Shown: in pieces, positions 20,145-34,636 of the stretch
How the letters are laid out: each line of letters opens with the position of its first letter
Numbering within the stretch: the first letter of the stretch is position 1
Source of the DNA: Planctomycetota bacterium
GTDB lineage: Bacteria; Planctomycetota; JAJSAM01; JAJVHW01
Assembly (NCBI GenBank): GCA_024277065.1
Contig: JAJRVY010000040.1
Coordinates: 1 to 49,536 of the forward strand
DNA length: 49,536 nucleotides
Reading direction: 5' to 3'
Made by a program: the position numbers and the translations under genes
The notes under the pieces: generated by a model
What the model was told of the DNA's origin: nothing
Seen by the model: the letters and a program-made list of their open reading frames with translations, nothing else
Databases searched by the model: none

Positions 20145-21341
20145 ATGGTGCGCCGACCCGATCCTGCCGCCGCCACCGGCCTGCCGCCGTCCACGCAGGG
20201 CGTGGTCGTGCCCGCGCCCCGGCTCGACGAGCGGCGCTACCCCGGCGGCCGCGTGCTGCTGCGCCGCGAGACGTTCCCGGTAGACGTGTTGCGCGGCAGT
20301 TTCTGCCTCGCCGACGCCCTCGCCGCGCCGCTCTCCGACGTGGCGTTGCTCTGCGCCGGCGGCGACCTGGGTGACCTGGGCGACGTGCTGTTCCTCGACA
20401 CCGAGACGACGGGGCTCGCCGGTGGCGCGGGCACGTTCGTGTTCCTCGTCGGTCTTGCGTCGTTTACGGGCGGCGCGTTCGAGATCCGTCAGTGGTTGCT
20501 CCCGGACCCCTGTGAAGAGGAGGGCCTGCTCGACGCGCTCGAGGAAGAGGCGCGGGCCGCGCGCGGCATCGTGTCGTTCCACGGGCGCGGCTTCGACGTG
20601 CCGCGCATCGAGGAGCGCTTCCTCCTGGCGGGGCGCACGTCACCCTTCGGTGCTCTGCCACACCTCGACCTGCTCGTCGGCGCGCGCCGCGTCTTCCGCA
20701 TGCGCGCGGGCCGCGTGAACCTGCAGCACCTCGAACGACTCGTGCTCGGCACGACCCGCCTCGACGACCTGCCCGGCGCGGAGTGTCCGCAGGCCTGGTA
20801 CGACTATCTGAAGGGCGACGACGGTCCGATGCGGCGCGTGCTCGAGCACAATCTGCTCGATCTGCTCTCGCTGCCGACGCTGCTCGCGGCGCTCGCACAG
20901 CCCGCCGCAGGCGTCGGACCGTCCCCCGACGTCCACGCCGCCGGCAAGGTGCTGGCGCGCGCGGGGCTGCGTGATCGCGCTCTCGACCTGCAGCGCGGCG
21001 CGGCGTCACGGGCGGTGGATGCCCACGTTGCGGCGCGCGCTCATGACGAGGCGTCACGGCTCCTGCGCCGCCAGCGCCGGGCCTCCGAGTCGGCGGCCGA
21101 GGCGCTCGCCGCGACGATGGCCGATCCGTCGTTACCAGCGCCGTGGCTGGCCCTCGCCAAGGACCACGAGCACCGCACCAAGAACTTCGCGCTGGCACTC
21201 GAGTGCTGCGCGCGCCTCGAACGTATTCTCTTCCTCCGCAGCCGCAGCGAGGCGCGTCGCCGGGACCTGCACAAGCGCGTCGCGCGCGTCGAACGCAAGC
21301 TGGCGGCGGAGAACGCCGCCGCGTCGAGCGCCGCCGAGTAG
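20145..21341 (+). CDS. mrfB: MrfB/YprB-like ribonuclease H-fold exonuclease
   Basis: ATG at 20145, two bases after the mrfA stop; 398 residues. The RNase H-like exonuclease core starts with FLDTETTGLAGGAGT (Asp85, Glu87) and continues with IVSFHGRGFDVPRIEERF, HLDLLVGARRVF and EHNLLDLLSLPTLL, which supplies the later acidic ligands (His/Asn/Asp region). This fits the DEDD pattern of MrfB. The last 120 residues are helical and Arg/Ala-rich, where B. subtilis MrfB has TPR-like repeats. Operon position directly behind mrfA supports the assignment strongly. Confidence 0.88.
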   Translation: MVRRPDPAAATGLPPSTQGVVVPAPRLDERRYPGGRVLLRRETFPVDVLRGSFCLADALAAPLSDVALLCAGGDLGDLGDVLFLDTETTGLAGGAGTFVFLVGLASFTGGAFEIRQWLLPDPCEEEGLLDALEEEARAARGIVSFHGRGFDVPRIEERFLLAGRTSPFGALPHLDLLVGARRVFRMRAGRVNLQHLERLVLGTTRLDDLPGAECPQAWYDYLKGDDGPMRRVLEHNLLDLLSLPTLLAALAQPAAGVGPSPDVHAAGKVLARAGLRDRALDLQRGAASRAVDAHVAARAHDEASRLLRRQRRASESAAEALAATMADPSLPAPWLALAKDHEHRTKNFALALECCARLERILFLRSRSEARRRDLHKRVARVERKLAAENAAASSAAE

Positions 21342-21529
21342 GGGCGCACATCGGGCGCCGCCGGAGCGCACAGGGGGGGGCCGGCTGCGAGATCCGGTCG
21401 GGGGTGCGGGACCGCCGGCACGTGCGGCGCGCGATCGCACCGCGATCGCTGCGGGCGTTCTCGGCGCTCTTCCGGAGGTCGGTTAGCCTCGCGGTCTTCC
21501 CCACGAGAATGGCGTCCAGGAGGTTGACG

Positions 21530-21991
21530 ATGGGCTATCAGATGCGCGGTCTGCACTGGGACGACTTTGCGCCCGAGCGGGTCTTCTACTCGGCCTCGAG
21601 GACGATCACGGAGGCCGACGTGGTGGCCTTCGCCGGGCTCTCCGGCGACTTCAACCCGTTGCACACCGACGAGACGTTCGCCGCCAAGACGCCGATTCGC
21701 ACGCGCATCGCGCACGGCATGCTGAGCATGGCAGTGGCGACGGGCCTGGCGAACCAGATGGGTATCTTCGAGGGCACGACGATCGCCCTCATGCAGCAGA
21801 CCATCAAGTACACCGGCATGGTGCGCTTCGGCGACACCATCCGCATCGAGATGACCGTGATGGATCGCAAGGAGTCGCGCAATCCCAAGCGCGGCGTCGT
21901 GACGTTCAAGGTCGAGATCAAGAACCAGGACGACGACGTCATCGTGGACTCGGAGTGGATCCTCATGATGGCGCGTCAGGTCCAGGAGTAG
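21530..21991 (+). CDS. MaoC-like hot-dog fold hydratase
   Basis: AGGAGG at 21518-21523 fixes the ATG at 21530, giving 153 residues. The hydratase motif is FAGLSGDFNPLHTDETFA followed by RIAHGML, providing the catalytic Asp and His of (R)-specific enoyl-CoA hydratases. The family hydrates trans-2-enoyl-CoA to (R)-3-hydroxyacyl-CoA. The next gene is an SDR reductase of the FabG/PhaB type, which uses the same (R)-3-hydroxyacyl stereochemistry, so both may act in one fatty-acyl or polyhydroxyalkanoate-related pathway. No PHA synthase gene is in the window, so the pathway remains open. Confidence 0.85.
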   Translation: MGYQMRGLHWDDFAPERVFYSASRTITEADVVAFAGLSGDFNPLHTDETFAAKTPIRTRIAHGMLSMAVATGLANQMGIFEGTTIALMQQTIKYTGMVRFGDTIRIEMTVMDRKESRNPKRGVVTFKVEIKNQDDDVIVDSEWILMMARQVQE

Positions 21992-22060
21992 GGAAGCCGG
22001 ACGGGTTCGGAAGCACGGGCAACGGCGTCCCAGACGCCGTTCAACGACGGAGACAGGAAG

Positions 22061-22804
22061 ATGAGCAAGAGCGGCAAGGTGGCGATCGTGACGGGTGCTG
22101 GACAGGGCATCGGCGAGGCGACGGCGAAGCGCTTCGCGGCCGACGGTGCGGCCGTGGCGGTGTGGGACGTGAACGGCGAGTCGGCCGAGGCCGTTGCCGG
22201 CGCCATCCGCGACGCGGGCGGCAAGGCCGTCGCCTGCACGGTGGACGTATCGAGCAAGGAGCAGGTGGTGGCGGCCATGGCGCAGACGGGCGAGCAGCTC
22301 GGCGGCCTGCACTATCTCGTGAACAACGCCGGCATCACCCGCGACAAGTACGCGAAGAAGCTGAGCGAGGACGCCTGGGATCTGGTCCTCGGTGTCAACC
22401 TCAAGGGCACGTTCCTGGTCTGCCAGGCGGCGATCAACGTCATGCTCGAGCAGGGCTTCGGGCGCATCGTCAACACGGCATCGGTCGCCGTGGAGGGCAA
22501 CTTCGGCCAGGCCAACTACTCGGCCTCCAAGGCCGGCATCGTCGGGCTGACGCGCACGCTCGCGATCGAGTGCGCCAAGGGCGGCATCACCGTCAACTGC
22601 GTCGCGCCGGGCGCCACGGACACGCCGATGTTCGACGTCGTCCCGGACGAGGTGAAGCAGGCCATCTGCAAGGCGATCCCACTGCGTCGCATGGCGGCGC
22701 CCGCCGAGGTCGCGTCGGTGCACGCGTTCCTCTGCAGCGATGACGCCAGCTACGTTACCGGACAGCTCATCTACGTGGACGGCGGCGCCACGCTCGGCAT
22801 CTGA
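22061..22804 (+). CDS. Short-chain dehydrogenase, 3-oxoacyl-ACP/acetoacetyl-CoA reductase type
   Basis: A 247-residue classical SDR. The nucleotide motif is VTGAGQGIGEATAKRF, the structural motif is LVNNAGITRDKYAKKL, and the active site is Asn, Ser in NTASVA, Tyr and Lys in YSASK. The C-terminus DGGATLGI is typical of FabG. The start ATG at 22061 has AGGAAG close upstream. Position after the MaoC hydratase suggests a role in 3-hydroxyacyl chemistry with NADPH; FabG and PhaB cannot be told apart from sequence features alone. Confidence 0.9.
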   Translation: MSKSGKVAIVTGAGQGIGEATAKRFAADGAAVAVWDVNGESAEAVAGAIRDAGGKAVACTVDVSSKEQVVAAMAQTGEQLGGLHYLVNNAGITRDKYAKKLSEDAWDLVLGVNLKGTFLVCQAAINVMLEQGFGRIVNTASVAVEGNFGQANYSASKAGIVGLTRTLAIECAKGGITVNCVAPGATDTPMFDVVPDEVKQAICKAIPLRRMAAPAEVASVHAFLCSDDASYVTGQLIYVDGGATLGI

Positions 22805-22826
22805 GCTGCCGGGACCTCGGGCGTCC

Positions 22827-23564
22827 ATGAGCGATGACGCGCCGGCGGTGGGGGAGGACGACCTGCCCTACCGCTGGCTCGGACACGCGACGGTGCTCCT
22901 CTCCGGATCCCCGTCCGTTGCTCTCGACCCATGGCGGTGGCGGCTGCCTGCCGTCGCGGGCCTGGCGCTCGTGACGAGTCGGCACGTGGACCACTGTTCG
23001 GAGGACGACCTCGCGGCCGCGCTCGCCGCGTGCGGTCGCATCGGCGCGCCGGCGCACCTCGCGCCGCGTCTCGAGAGCGTCTTCCCCGGCCGCGTCACGC
23101 CGTTGCGTGAGGGCGACGACGTGCGTCTCTCGGGAGCGCGCATCGTCGCCCTGCCGGCGGCGGGACCCGGGCGCGGAGGGCGTCCGCCGGGCTTCCATCC
23201 GCGTGGCACGGGCCTCGCCTACCTCGTCGAGACGGGTGACGTACGCGCGCTCTGTCTCGGCGATTCCGTCGTGCTGCCCGAGCACGAGGAGTGGTCGCCG
23301 GACGTCGCGTTCGTGGCCGTCGGCGGACTGGTCACGGCGACCCCGCACGAGGCGGCAGAGAGCGCCGGGCGGCTCGGCGCGGGCGTCGTCGTGCCCGTAC
23401 ACTGGGGCGATCTGGAAGCGCGCTATGACGATGCGCGTGAGTTCACGCGACTCTGCGCCGCGCGCAACGTGAACGCGGCGCTGCCGCGCCCCGCGGGGAA
23501 CGCGCCGGGCGACGCGCGAGCGGGTAGACTGGACCGCCAAAAGGGGAGGAACACATGCTCGTAG
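22827..23564 (+). CDS. Metallo-beta-lactamase-fold hydrolase, UlaG/YtkL-like
   Basis: ATG at 22827; 245 residues. It starts with WLGHATVLLSG, the usual N-terminus of UlaG-like metal-dependent hydrolases. The metal motif reads TSRHVDHCSEDD: the central HxDH is present but the first His of the HxHxDH signature is Ser. Other ligands are seen at LCLGDSV and VPVHWGD. The last ten bases overlap the start of the CBS gene. The altered first ligand may mean a mononuclear site. Substrate unknown. Confidence 0.75.
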   Translation: MSDDAPAVGEDDLPYRWLGHATVLLSGSPSVALDPWRWRLPAVAGLALVTSRHVDHCSEDDLAAALAACGRIGAPAHLAPRLESVFPGRVTPLREGDDVRLSGARIVALPAAGPGRGGRPPGFHPRGTGLAYLVETGDVRALCLGDSVVLPEHEEWSPDVAFVAVGGLVTATPHEAAESAGRLGAGVVVPVHWGDLEARYDDAREFTRLCAARNVNAALPRPAGNAPGDARAGRLDRQKGRNTCS

Positions 23565-23980
23565 ACGCCATCATGAACACCGAAGTGGTCACCGTCACGC
23601 GGGACCACACCGTCCTGCGCGCGGCACGGCTGATGCGCGAGCAGAACGTTGGGTCGATCGTCGTCTGCGATGATCTCAGGCGGCCGATCGGTCTGCTCAC
23701 CGATCGCGACATCGCGGTGAAGCTCGTCGCCGAGGGCCGTGACGCCGAGTCGCCGATCGACGAGCTGATGTCCACGCCCGTCTACGCCGTGCCGGAGACC
23801 ATGTTGATCTTCGATCTCCTGCGCGAGATGTCCCGCCGCAAGGTGCATCGCGTGCCGGTGATCGACGAGCACAAGCGTCTGATCGGCATCGTCAGCGTCG
23901 ATGACGCGCTGCTGCTCCTCACGACCGAGCTGGTCAACGTTGCCGACGTCATGGGGCACCGCACCCGCGTCCTCGCGTAG
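23555..23980 (+). CDS. Two-CBS-domain protein
   Basis: A 141-residue protein made of one CBS pair (Bateman module) and nothing else. ATG at 23555 follows GGGGAGGA. Each CBS unit shows the usual end motif: LLTDRDIAVKLVAEG and LIGIVSVDDALLLL, with MNTEVVTVTRDHTVLRAAR and MSTPVYAVPETMLIFDLL as their starts. Such proteins bind adenosine nucleotides and regulate a partner. The overlap with the upstream hydrolase suggests co-expression, but no partner is obvious. Confidence 0.9.
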   Translation: MLVDAIMNTEVVTVTRDHTVLRAARLMREQNVGSIVVCDDLRRPIGLLTDRDIAVKLVAEGRDAESPIDELMSTPVYAVPETMLIFDLLREMSRRKVHRVPVIDEHKRLIGIVSVDDALLLLTTELVNVADVMGHRTRVLA

Positions 23981-23994
23981 GCCCGTTCTCGGCT

Positions 23995-24048
23995 CACCGT
24001 GTCGGCTCACTGTATCGACACAGCGGGGCGGCACACCGTGTCGGCTCA
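23995..24048. repeat. Direct 15-bp repeat between convergent genes
   Basis: CACCGTGTCGGCTCA occurs at 23995-24009 and again at 24034-24048 in the short gap between the CBS gene (+) and uvrA (-). Between the copies CTGTATCGACACAG can form a small hairpin (CTGT/ACAG), which might assist termination from either side. No T-run is present. Confidence 0.5.
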
Positions 24049-24058
24049 TCGGGTCCGC

Positions 24059-26893
<2,835 letters not shown>

Positions 26894-26918
26894 CAGGCGC
26901 CGGCCTCTGTCCCACGGC

Positions 26919-27544
26919 TCATGCCGGTGCGGGCAGGATCCGTACGCGCCCGCCGTCGATACGCAGGCGATCCGCTCCGAACAGCGCGATCGCCTCGGGG
27001 TAGGCCTCGCACTCCTCTGCGAACACGCGCGCGGCCAGGGTGTCGGGCGTGTCCTCGTCGTGGACCGCGACCGCACGCTGCACGACGATCGGTCCCTTGT
27101 CGTACTCGCGGCTCGCGAAGTGCACCGTGCAGCCGGAGATCTTGGCGCCGCTCGCGATCACGGCCTCGTGGACGTGCCTGCCGTACATGCCCTGCCCGCC
27201 GAATGCCGGCAGCAGCGCGGGGTGGATGTTGAGCACGCGGTCGTCCCAGTGCGCCGGGAAGTCCCACAGGCGCAGGAAGCCGCCCATGATCACGAGCTCG
27301 GCGTCCGCGGCGTCCACGGCGCGCGTGATCTCCGCGCTGAACTGCGCGGCGTGCGCCGCTCCCGGCCACGGTACGACGACGCAGGGGATGTCGTGGGCGG
27401 CCGCCCGGCGCGTTCCGCCGGTGTTCTCCCTGGACGCCACGACCAGCGCGACTTCGGCGTCCAGACGACCGTCCGCGATGCGGTCGATCAGATTCTGGAG
27501 CGTCGTCCCGCCGCCGGAGACGAGCACCGCGAGGCGTGTTCCGC

Positions 27545-27548
<4 letters not shown>
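26919..27548 (-). CDS. purN: Phosphoribosylglycinamide formyltransferase (GART)
   Basis: A 209-residue enzyme that adds the formyl group of 10-formyl-tetrahydrofolate to GAR, the third step of purine synthesis. Motifs: VLVSGGGTTLQNLID (phosphate loop), VIMGGFLRLW, NIHPALLPAFGGQGMYG with the catalytic Asn and His, and CTVHFASREYDKGPIVV with the catalytic Asp. The GTG start at 27548 overlaps the ileS stop as GTGA, so it is translated from the ileS message. Confidence 0.95.
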
Positions 27549-30442
<2,894 letters not shown>

Positions 30443-30530
30443 CGCGGTCTCCGTGACGAATGCCACAGGGTACGGTCAGACGCCCGCGGGGGCGTGGATC
30501 GTCCGATGGTGCCCGGGCCTCGCGGCGGGC

Positions 30531-30815
30531 TCAGATCCGGAGCCGCGCACGCACGTCGTCGGGGCCGAGTCCACGGACGTGCGCCGCCTTGCGCCGTGAC
30601 CCGTGTCCGGCGGTGATCCGGATGTCCGCGCGGCGGACGCCCAGCACCCTCGCGAGGAGCGCGATCACGGCGCCGTTGGCGCGGCCCTTCTCCGGCGGCG
30701 CGGCGACGCGGATGCGGAGGGCGTCACCGTGAGCGCCGACGATCTGTTCGCGGGACGCGCCGGGAACCACCAGGAGCGCGATCCGCGAGCCACCAAGGGC
30801 CGCCTCGACGCACAT
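30531..30815 (-). CDS. DUF167/YggU family protein
   Basis: A 94-residue protein from ATG 30815, eight bases after the stop of the FHA kinase. The DUF167 signature is clear: VPGASREQIVG, LRIRVAAPPEKGRANGAVI and ITAGHGSRRKAAHV. Function of the family is unknown. In many bacteria yggU lies near yggS (PLP-binding protein); here the FHA kinase gene separates the two, and ileS follows. Confidence 0.88.
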   Translation of the reverse strand: MCVEAALGGSRIALLVVPGASREQIVGAHGDALRIRVAAPPEKGRANGAVIALLARVLGVRRADIRITAGHGSRRKAAHVRGLGPDDVRARLRI

Positions 30816-30822
30816 CGCCCAC

Positions 30823-33582
30823 CTACTCCGGGCGTACGCCCCAGGTCTCGATGAAGCGGTCGCGGATGCCCTGCGGCAGCAGGGCGGGCAGGCGATCGGC
30901 GGGGCGCCCGTCGAGGAACAGGAACATCTCGGTGTGGACGTGGCGGCTGCGCCACGCCGTGACCTTGGCCATGCGCTGCTCGCCATTGAGGTCACGGGCC
31001 GTGCGCAGCTCGTCGTACTCGGCGAGCTCGGCGACCTCGGCCTCGAGCGTGACGCGGGCGGCTGCGTCGAGATCCGCCCCTGCGGACATCGCGCGGGCCA
31101 GCAGGTGCGTCGCGCCGTCGGCATGTCCGACCTCGACGAAGACGCGCGTCAGCCCGAGTGCGAGATCGCCGGGGAGGCGGTCCACGCGGTCGCGCAGGAA
31201 GACCTCCCAGATCGTGCTGGGGAGCAGGTCCGCCCACCTGAACGTACGGCCCATCTTGGCGGGACCGGCTGCAACGTCGAGCACCACGGCCGTGCGGGTC
31301 ACGGGCTTGCTGGACGAGAGCGTCACGCGCGCGCCCGGGGGCATCTTCTCGAAGCCGACGAGGAACTCCTCCGGGCCGACGATCTCACCGGCGTCGAGCG
31401 CCGCGACGAACGTCGCCCACGCCTGGTCGGCGGCGCGGAGCTGCTGGACGCGCTGCGTCATCCGGTCCTCGTAGACCCACGTCTGCAGCTCGGGAAGGCG
31501 CTTCTCCAGTGCCGCTGCGCAGGCACCGAAGTCGTAGTCGAACACGGACGTCTCGCCCGGCGGCAGGGTACGCACCTGACGCGTGGCGTCCACGTACGTG
31601 AACCGATCCTGTGTCAGGAGTTTGGTCAGTTCGCTCTCGAGCGCCTCGGAGCGGTCGTTGATCCAGTCCCGCCCCGCGTCCGCGAGCCTCGCCAGCTCTT
31701 CGTGGGCGGCGGCATGCTCGCGCATGCCCCGCTCCCATGCGTCGATGCGCGTCAGCGCTTCGGAGGGGCGCCCGCCGTCGAGCAGAGCCTGGGCAGCGGT
31801 GAGTTCGTCGTCGAGCGAGGAGCGTGCGAGCTGCAGCACGCGCGCCTCGAGCCCGGCGAGGTACCGCGCCGCATCCGGCACGTACTGCAGGTTGGTCTCC
31901 GCCTCCGCCGTGTCTGCGATGTCGCTCGCGGCTGCCAGCACCGCCGTCCAGTCGCCCGCCGCGAGTTCGCCGTCGATCACCGCCTGCTCCCGTTCCCACC
32001 ACGTCCTCGCCGCGCCGACGGTCTCGGCCTCCTCGCGCTCGAGCCGCCGCAGTGTCTCGCGGATCTCCTTCGCGCGGGCGATGGCGTCGGTGGCCGCAGG
32101 CGTGTCGGCGTTCTCGGCAGCCGCGGCGTGCGCGTCGTAGGCGTCGGCCTGGAGCAGCCAGCGGTCCTTGTCGGCGAGACGTACCTCGTCACCCGGATCC
32201 CTTAACTGGATGCCCTGCAGCGCGATCGTCGCGGCCATCTCCTTCGCGCGCCGGATGTCCGCCGCGGTCCTGACGGGGCCCGTCGGTTTCACCGGATCCC
32301 GGTCGCGGTACTTGACCTCCTTGATGATCTTCTCTTCGGGGTCCTTCGAGAGCTGCCACGTCACGACGCCGATCAGTCCGAGGATGACCACGGCGGCCGT
32401 GGCGAGCAGACCCTTGTTGATCTTGCGGCCGCCGGCGAGCTCGATGTGGTGCTCGATCTGGAACGCTTCGAGGGCCTCGAGGAGCTCCGTCGCGGACTGG
32501 TAGCGATCCTCGACGGCCTTGGCCATCATCTTGTCGAGGATGGCCGAGAGGTCGGGCGGGAAGTCCTCGATCTCCTGCACCAGCGGCGTGTGCGGCTCGT
32601 TGATCTGCGTGCGCAGGATGTCCTTCACCGTCTCGCCGTTGAACGGCGTGCGGCCGGCGACCATGCGGTAGAACGACGCGCCGAGCGAGTAGATGTCCGC
32701 CGGATGCGAGACGTCCTTGCCGCGCGCCTGCTCGGGGGCGATGAAGTGCGGCGTGCCGAAGATCTTGCCGTCGCCCGCCTCGTCCGACTTCGCGGCCAGT
32801 CCGAGGTCGCCGATCTTGACCTTGTTCTCGACCGTGAGCATCAGGTTGTCGGGCTTGATGTCGCGGTGCACGATGTGGTGCCGCTCGGCGAACACGAGGC
32901 CACGCGCCGCGTCCATCACCATCGGGAGCGCCTCGGTCCAGTGCAGGCGCGAGTTCTCGGCCTGCGAGAGCACGTCCTGGACGGCGCCGCCCTCCATGAA
33001 TTCCATCGAGAAGAAGTGCAGGCCGCCGACCGTGCCCACGTCGAACACCTGGACGACGTTGGGGTGGTTGAGCTGCGCGGCGGCGCGCGCCTCGGCGACG
33101 AACTTCTCGACGAACGACGGATCGTTGGCGTAGCGCGACGAGAGCAGCTTGAGGGCCACGATCCGGTTCAGGCTGATCTGGCGCGCCTTGTAGACGGTGC
33201 CCATGCCGCCGCGTCCGACGCGTTCGAGGATCTTGTACCCGGCGATGTCCTTGCCGGCGAGGCCGCCAGCCTTGCCCTTGTCGGCCTGGTCCTCGGCGAG
33301 GAACGAGAAGACGGTCTCGCCGACCTGGATGCGGTCCCCGAACGCCAGCGCCTGCTCGTGTTCGAGCCGCTTTTCGTTGACGTACGTGGCGTTGCGCGAG
33401 CAGAGGTCGGCGATCAACCAGATCCCGTCGCGTGAGCTGATCCGGAAGTGGCGCCGCGAGGCGGCAGGGTCGGAGATGATGACCTGATTGGCCGGATCGC
33501 GCCCGACCACGACGTCGGCGTGGGATCCCAGCGCGAAGCTGAAGCCCTTCTCCTGACCGCGCTCGATGACGAGACTGGGCAA
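30823..33582 (-). CDS. FHA-domain Ser/Thr protein kinase with large C-terminal region
   Basis: A 919-residue protein with a TTG start supported by GGGAGAG upstream. An FHA domain occupies about 1-100 (GRDPANQVI, SRRHFRI, RNATYVNEKRL) and should bind phosphothreonine. The Hanks-type kinase lies at about 115-385: VGRGGMGTVYKA, VALKLL, VHRDIKPDN, DLG in place of DFG, and GTPHFIAPEQ. A membrane helix follows at about 390-410 (LLATAAVVILGLIGVVTW). The remaining 500 residues are outside or beyond the membrane, first charged and helical with coiled-coil character, then an unrecognised domain near ARVTLSSSKPVTRTAVVLD. FHA before the kinase suggests autophosphorylation-dependent binding in cis or of a partner. 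Confidence 0.92.
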   Translation of the reverse strand: MPSLVIERGQEKGFSFALGSHADVVVGRDPANQVIISDPAASRRHFRISSRDGIWLIADLCSRNATYVNEKRLEHEQALAFGDRIQVGETVFSFLAEDQADKGKAGGLAGKDIAGYKILERVGRGGMGTVYKARQISLNRIVALKLLSSRYANDPSFVEKFVAEARAAAQLNHPNVVQVFDVGTVGGLHFFSMEFMEGGAVQDVLSQAENSRLHWTEALPMVMDAARGLVFAERHHIVHRDIKPDNLMLTVENKVKIGDLGLAAKSDEAGDGKIFGTPHFIAPEQARGKDVSHPADIYSLGASFYRMVAGRTPFNGETVKDILRTQINEPHTPLVQEIEDFPPDLSAILDKMMAKAVEDRYQSATELLEALEAFQIEHHIELAGGRKINKGLLATAAVVILGLIGVVTWQLSKDPEEKIIKEVKYRDRDPVKPTGPVRTAADIRRAKEMAATIALQGIQLRDPGDEVRLADKDRWLLQADAYDAHAAAAENADTPAATDAIARAKEIRETLRRLEREEAETVGAARTWWEREQAVIDGELAAGDWTAVLAAASDIADTAEAETNLQYVPDAARYLAGLEARVLQLARSSLDDELTAAQALLDGGRPSEALTRIDAWERGMREHAAAHEELARLADAGRDWINDRSEALESELTKLLTQDRFTYVDATRQVRTLPPGETSVFDYDFGACAAALEKRLPELQTWVYEDRMTQRVQQLRAADQAWATFVAALDAGEIVGPEEFLVGFEKMPPGARVTLSSSKPVTRTAVVLDVAAGPAKMGRTFRWADLLPSTIWEVFLRDRVDRLPGDLALGLTRVFVEVGHADGATHLLARAMSAGADLDAAARVTLEAEVAELAEYDELRTARDLNGEQRMAKVTAWRSRHVHTEMFLFLDGRPADRLPALLPQGIRDRFIETWGVRPE

Positions 33583-33611
33583 GGCCGATTCTCTCCCGGT
33601 TGCTTCCTGAA

Positions 33612-34310
33612 CTACAGCGCGCCGTCGTAGAGGGCGCGGCCGATCCGCACGATCGTCGCGCCTTCCTCGACGGCGATCTCGAAATCGCCGCTCATACCCA
33701 TGCTGAGCTGGCGACCATCAAGGTAGCCGCGCGTGCTCGCTTCGTCGCGGATCTCCCTGAGGGATGCGAAGACGGGGCGTGCGCGCTCGGGGGCGCTCGT
33801 GAACGGCGCCATCGTCATCAGGCCCCGCACCGTGATGCCGTGCAGCGCCCTGATCTGCGGCCAGGCCGCGCTCAGCTCGTCTCCGGACAGACCGCCCTTG
33901 GACGCCTCGCCGCTCACGTTGACCTGCAGCAGCACCGGCAGCGGCGCCCTCCCGCTACGCCGCACCTCGGCGTTGAGCACGTGCAGCATGCGCAGCCCGT
34001 CTCCGGCGTGCAGCAGATCGATGGCGGGCAGCGCGCGCCTCACCTTGTTGCGCTGCAGGTGCCCGATGAGGTGCCAGCGCACGGCGCTGCCGACGGCGGT
34101 GCGCTTCGTGAGCAGCGCCGACACGCGGTTCTCGCCCACGTCGCGAACGCCGGCTGCTGCCAGTCTCGCCACGACGCTCGCGTCCACGTACTTCGTCGCC
34201 GCGACGAGACGGACGTCCCGCGGATCGCGCCCGCTGCGCTCGCACGCTGCCGCGATGCGCTCGCGCACGGCGCGGACGTTGCGCTGGACGGGGTCTGCGG
34301 AGGTGTTCAC
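33612..34310 (-). CDS. YggS-family pyridoxal-phosphate homeostasis protein
   Basis: A 232-residue alanine-racemase-like single-barrel protein with a GTG start. Lys40 in LVAATKYV is the PLP-binding lysine. Other family motifs are VGENRV, WHLIGHLQRNK, VNVSGEASKGGL and the phosphate-binding LSMGMSGDFEIAVEEG. The family buffers cellular PLP and affects amino-acid pools. It is the first gene of the leftward operon, 29 bp ahead of the FHA kinase. Confidence 0.95.
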   Translation of the reverse strand: MNTSADPVQRNVRAVRERIAAACERSGRDPRDVRLVAATKYVDASVVARLAAAGVRDVGENRVSALLTKRTAVGSAVRWHLIGHLQRNKVRRALPAIDLLHAGDGLRMLHVLNAEVRRSGRAPLPVLLQVNVSGEASKGGLSGDELSAAWPQIRALHGITVRGLMTMAPFTSAPERARPVFASLREIRDEASTRGYLDGRQLSMGMSGDFEIAVEEGATIVRIGRALYDGAL

Positions 34311-34636
34311 GGCGGCCGGTGTCTCTGTTGCGTCGCGGGTGCTCGCCGCGACGAGTTCCGGCGCGCCGCGCCGCGCCCGCGGCGCTCATGCCGGCGCCTG
34401 AGCGTAGGACCGTTTCGCCGCCACCGTCAAGCACGAACGGGCCGCGCGGCGGAACCCTCGGATCCGGCGTGGTTTCCGTTCATCGACCGGGGCTGACAAT
34501 CCGCTTGACTCGGGCTTGCGCCCGTCTCTACGATCCGGCGCTCAGGGCATGGCGTGAAGGGCGTCCGGGCGTCGTATGGCGGCGGCCGGAGCGAGCCTGC
34601 GTCGAACGGGGCCCTCTTCTCCAGGGAGGAGACGGA
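34311..34636. other. 326-bp divergent intergenic region
   Basis: This gap separates the yggS-like operon (-) from the propeller lipoprotein gene (+). It holds the candidate promoter at 34504-34533 for the rightward gene and GGGAGGA at 34624-34630 as its ribosome-binding site. The leftward promoter is not evident. No other gene or RNA is visible. Confidence 0.5.
34504..34533 (+). promoter_or_regulatory. Candidate sigma-70 promoter
   Basis: TTGACT at 34504-34509 and TACGAT at 34528-34533 are separated by 18 bp, matching the -35 consensus at five of six and the -10 at four of six positions. It lies about 100 bp before the lipoprotein start codon. In DNA this GC-rich such a pair is unlikely by chance, but it was picked by eye. 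Confidence 0.5.

Noticed and set aside
21431-21449. Two GCGATCGC octamers four bases apart before the MaoC gene
   Set aside because: They resemble the cyanobacterial HIP1 octamer, but in DNA of this composition two copies are not enough to claim a motif.
30443-30530. T-box leader of ileS
   Set aside because: The gap to the upstream gene is only 88 bp and shows no T-box sequence or specifier loop.
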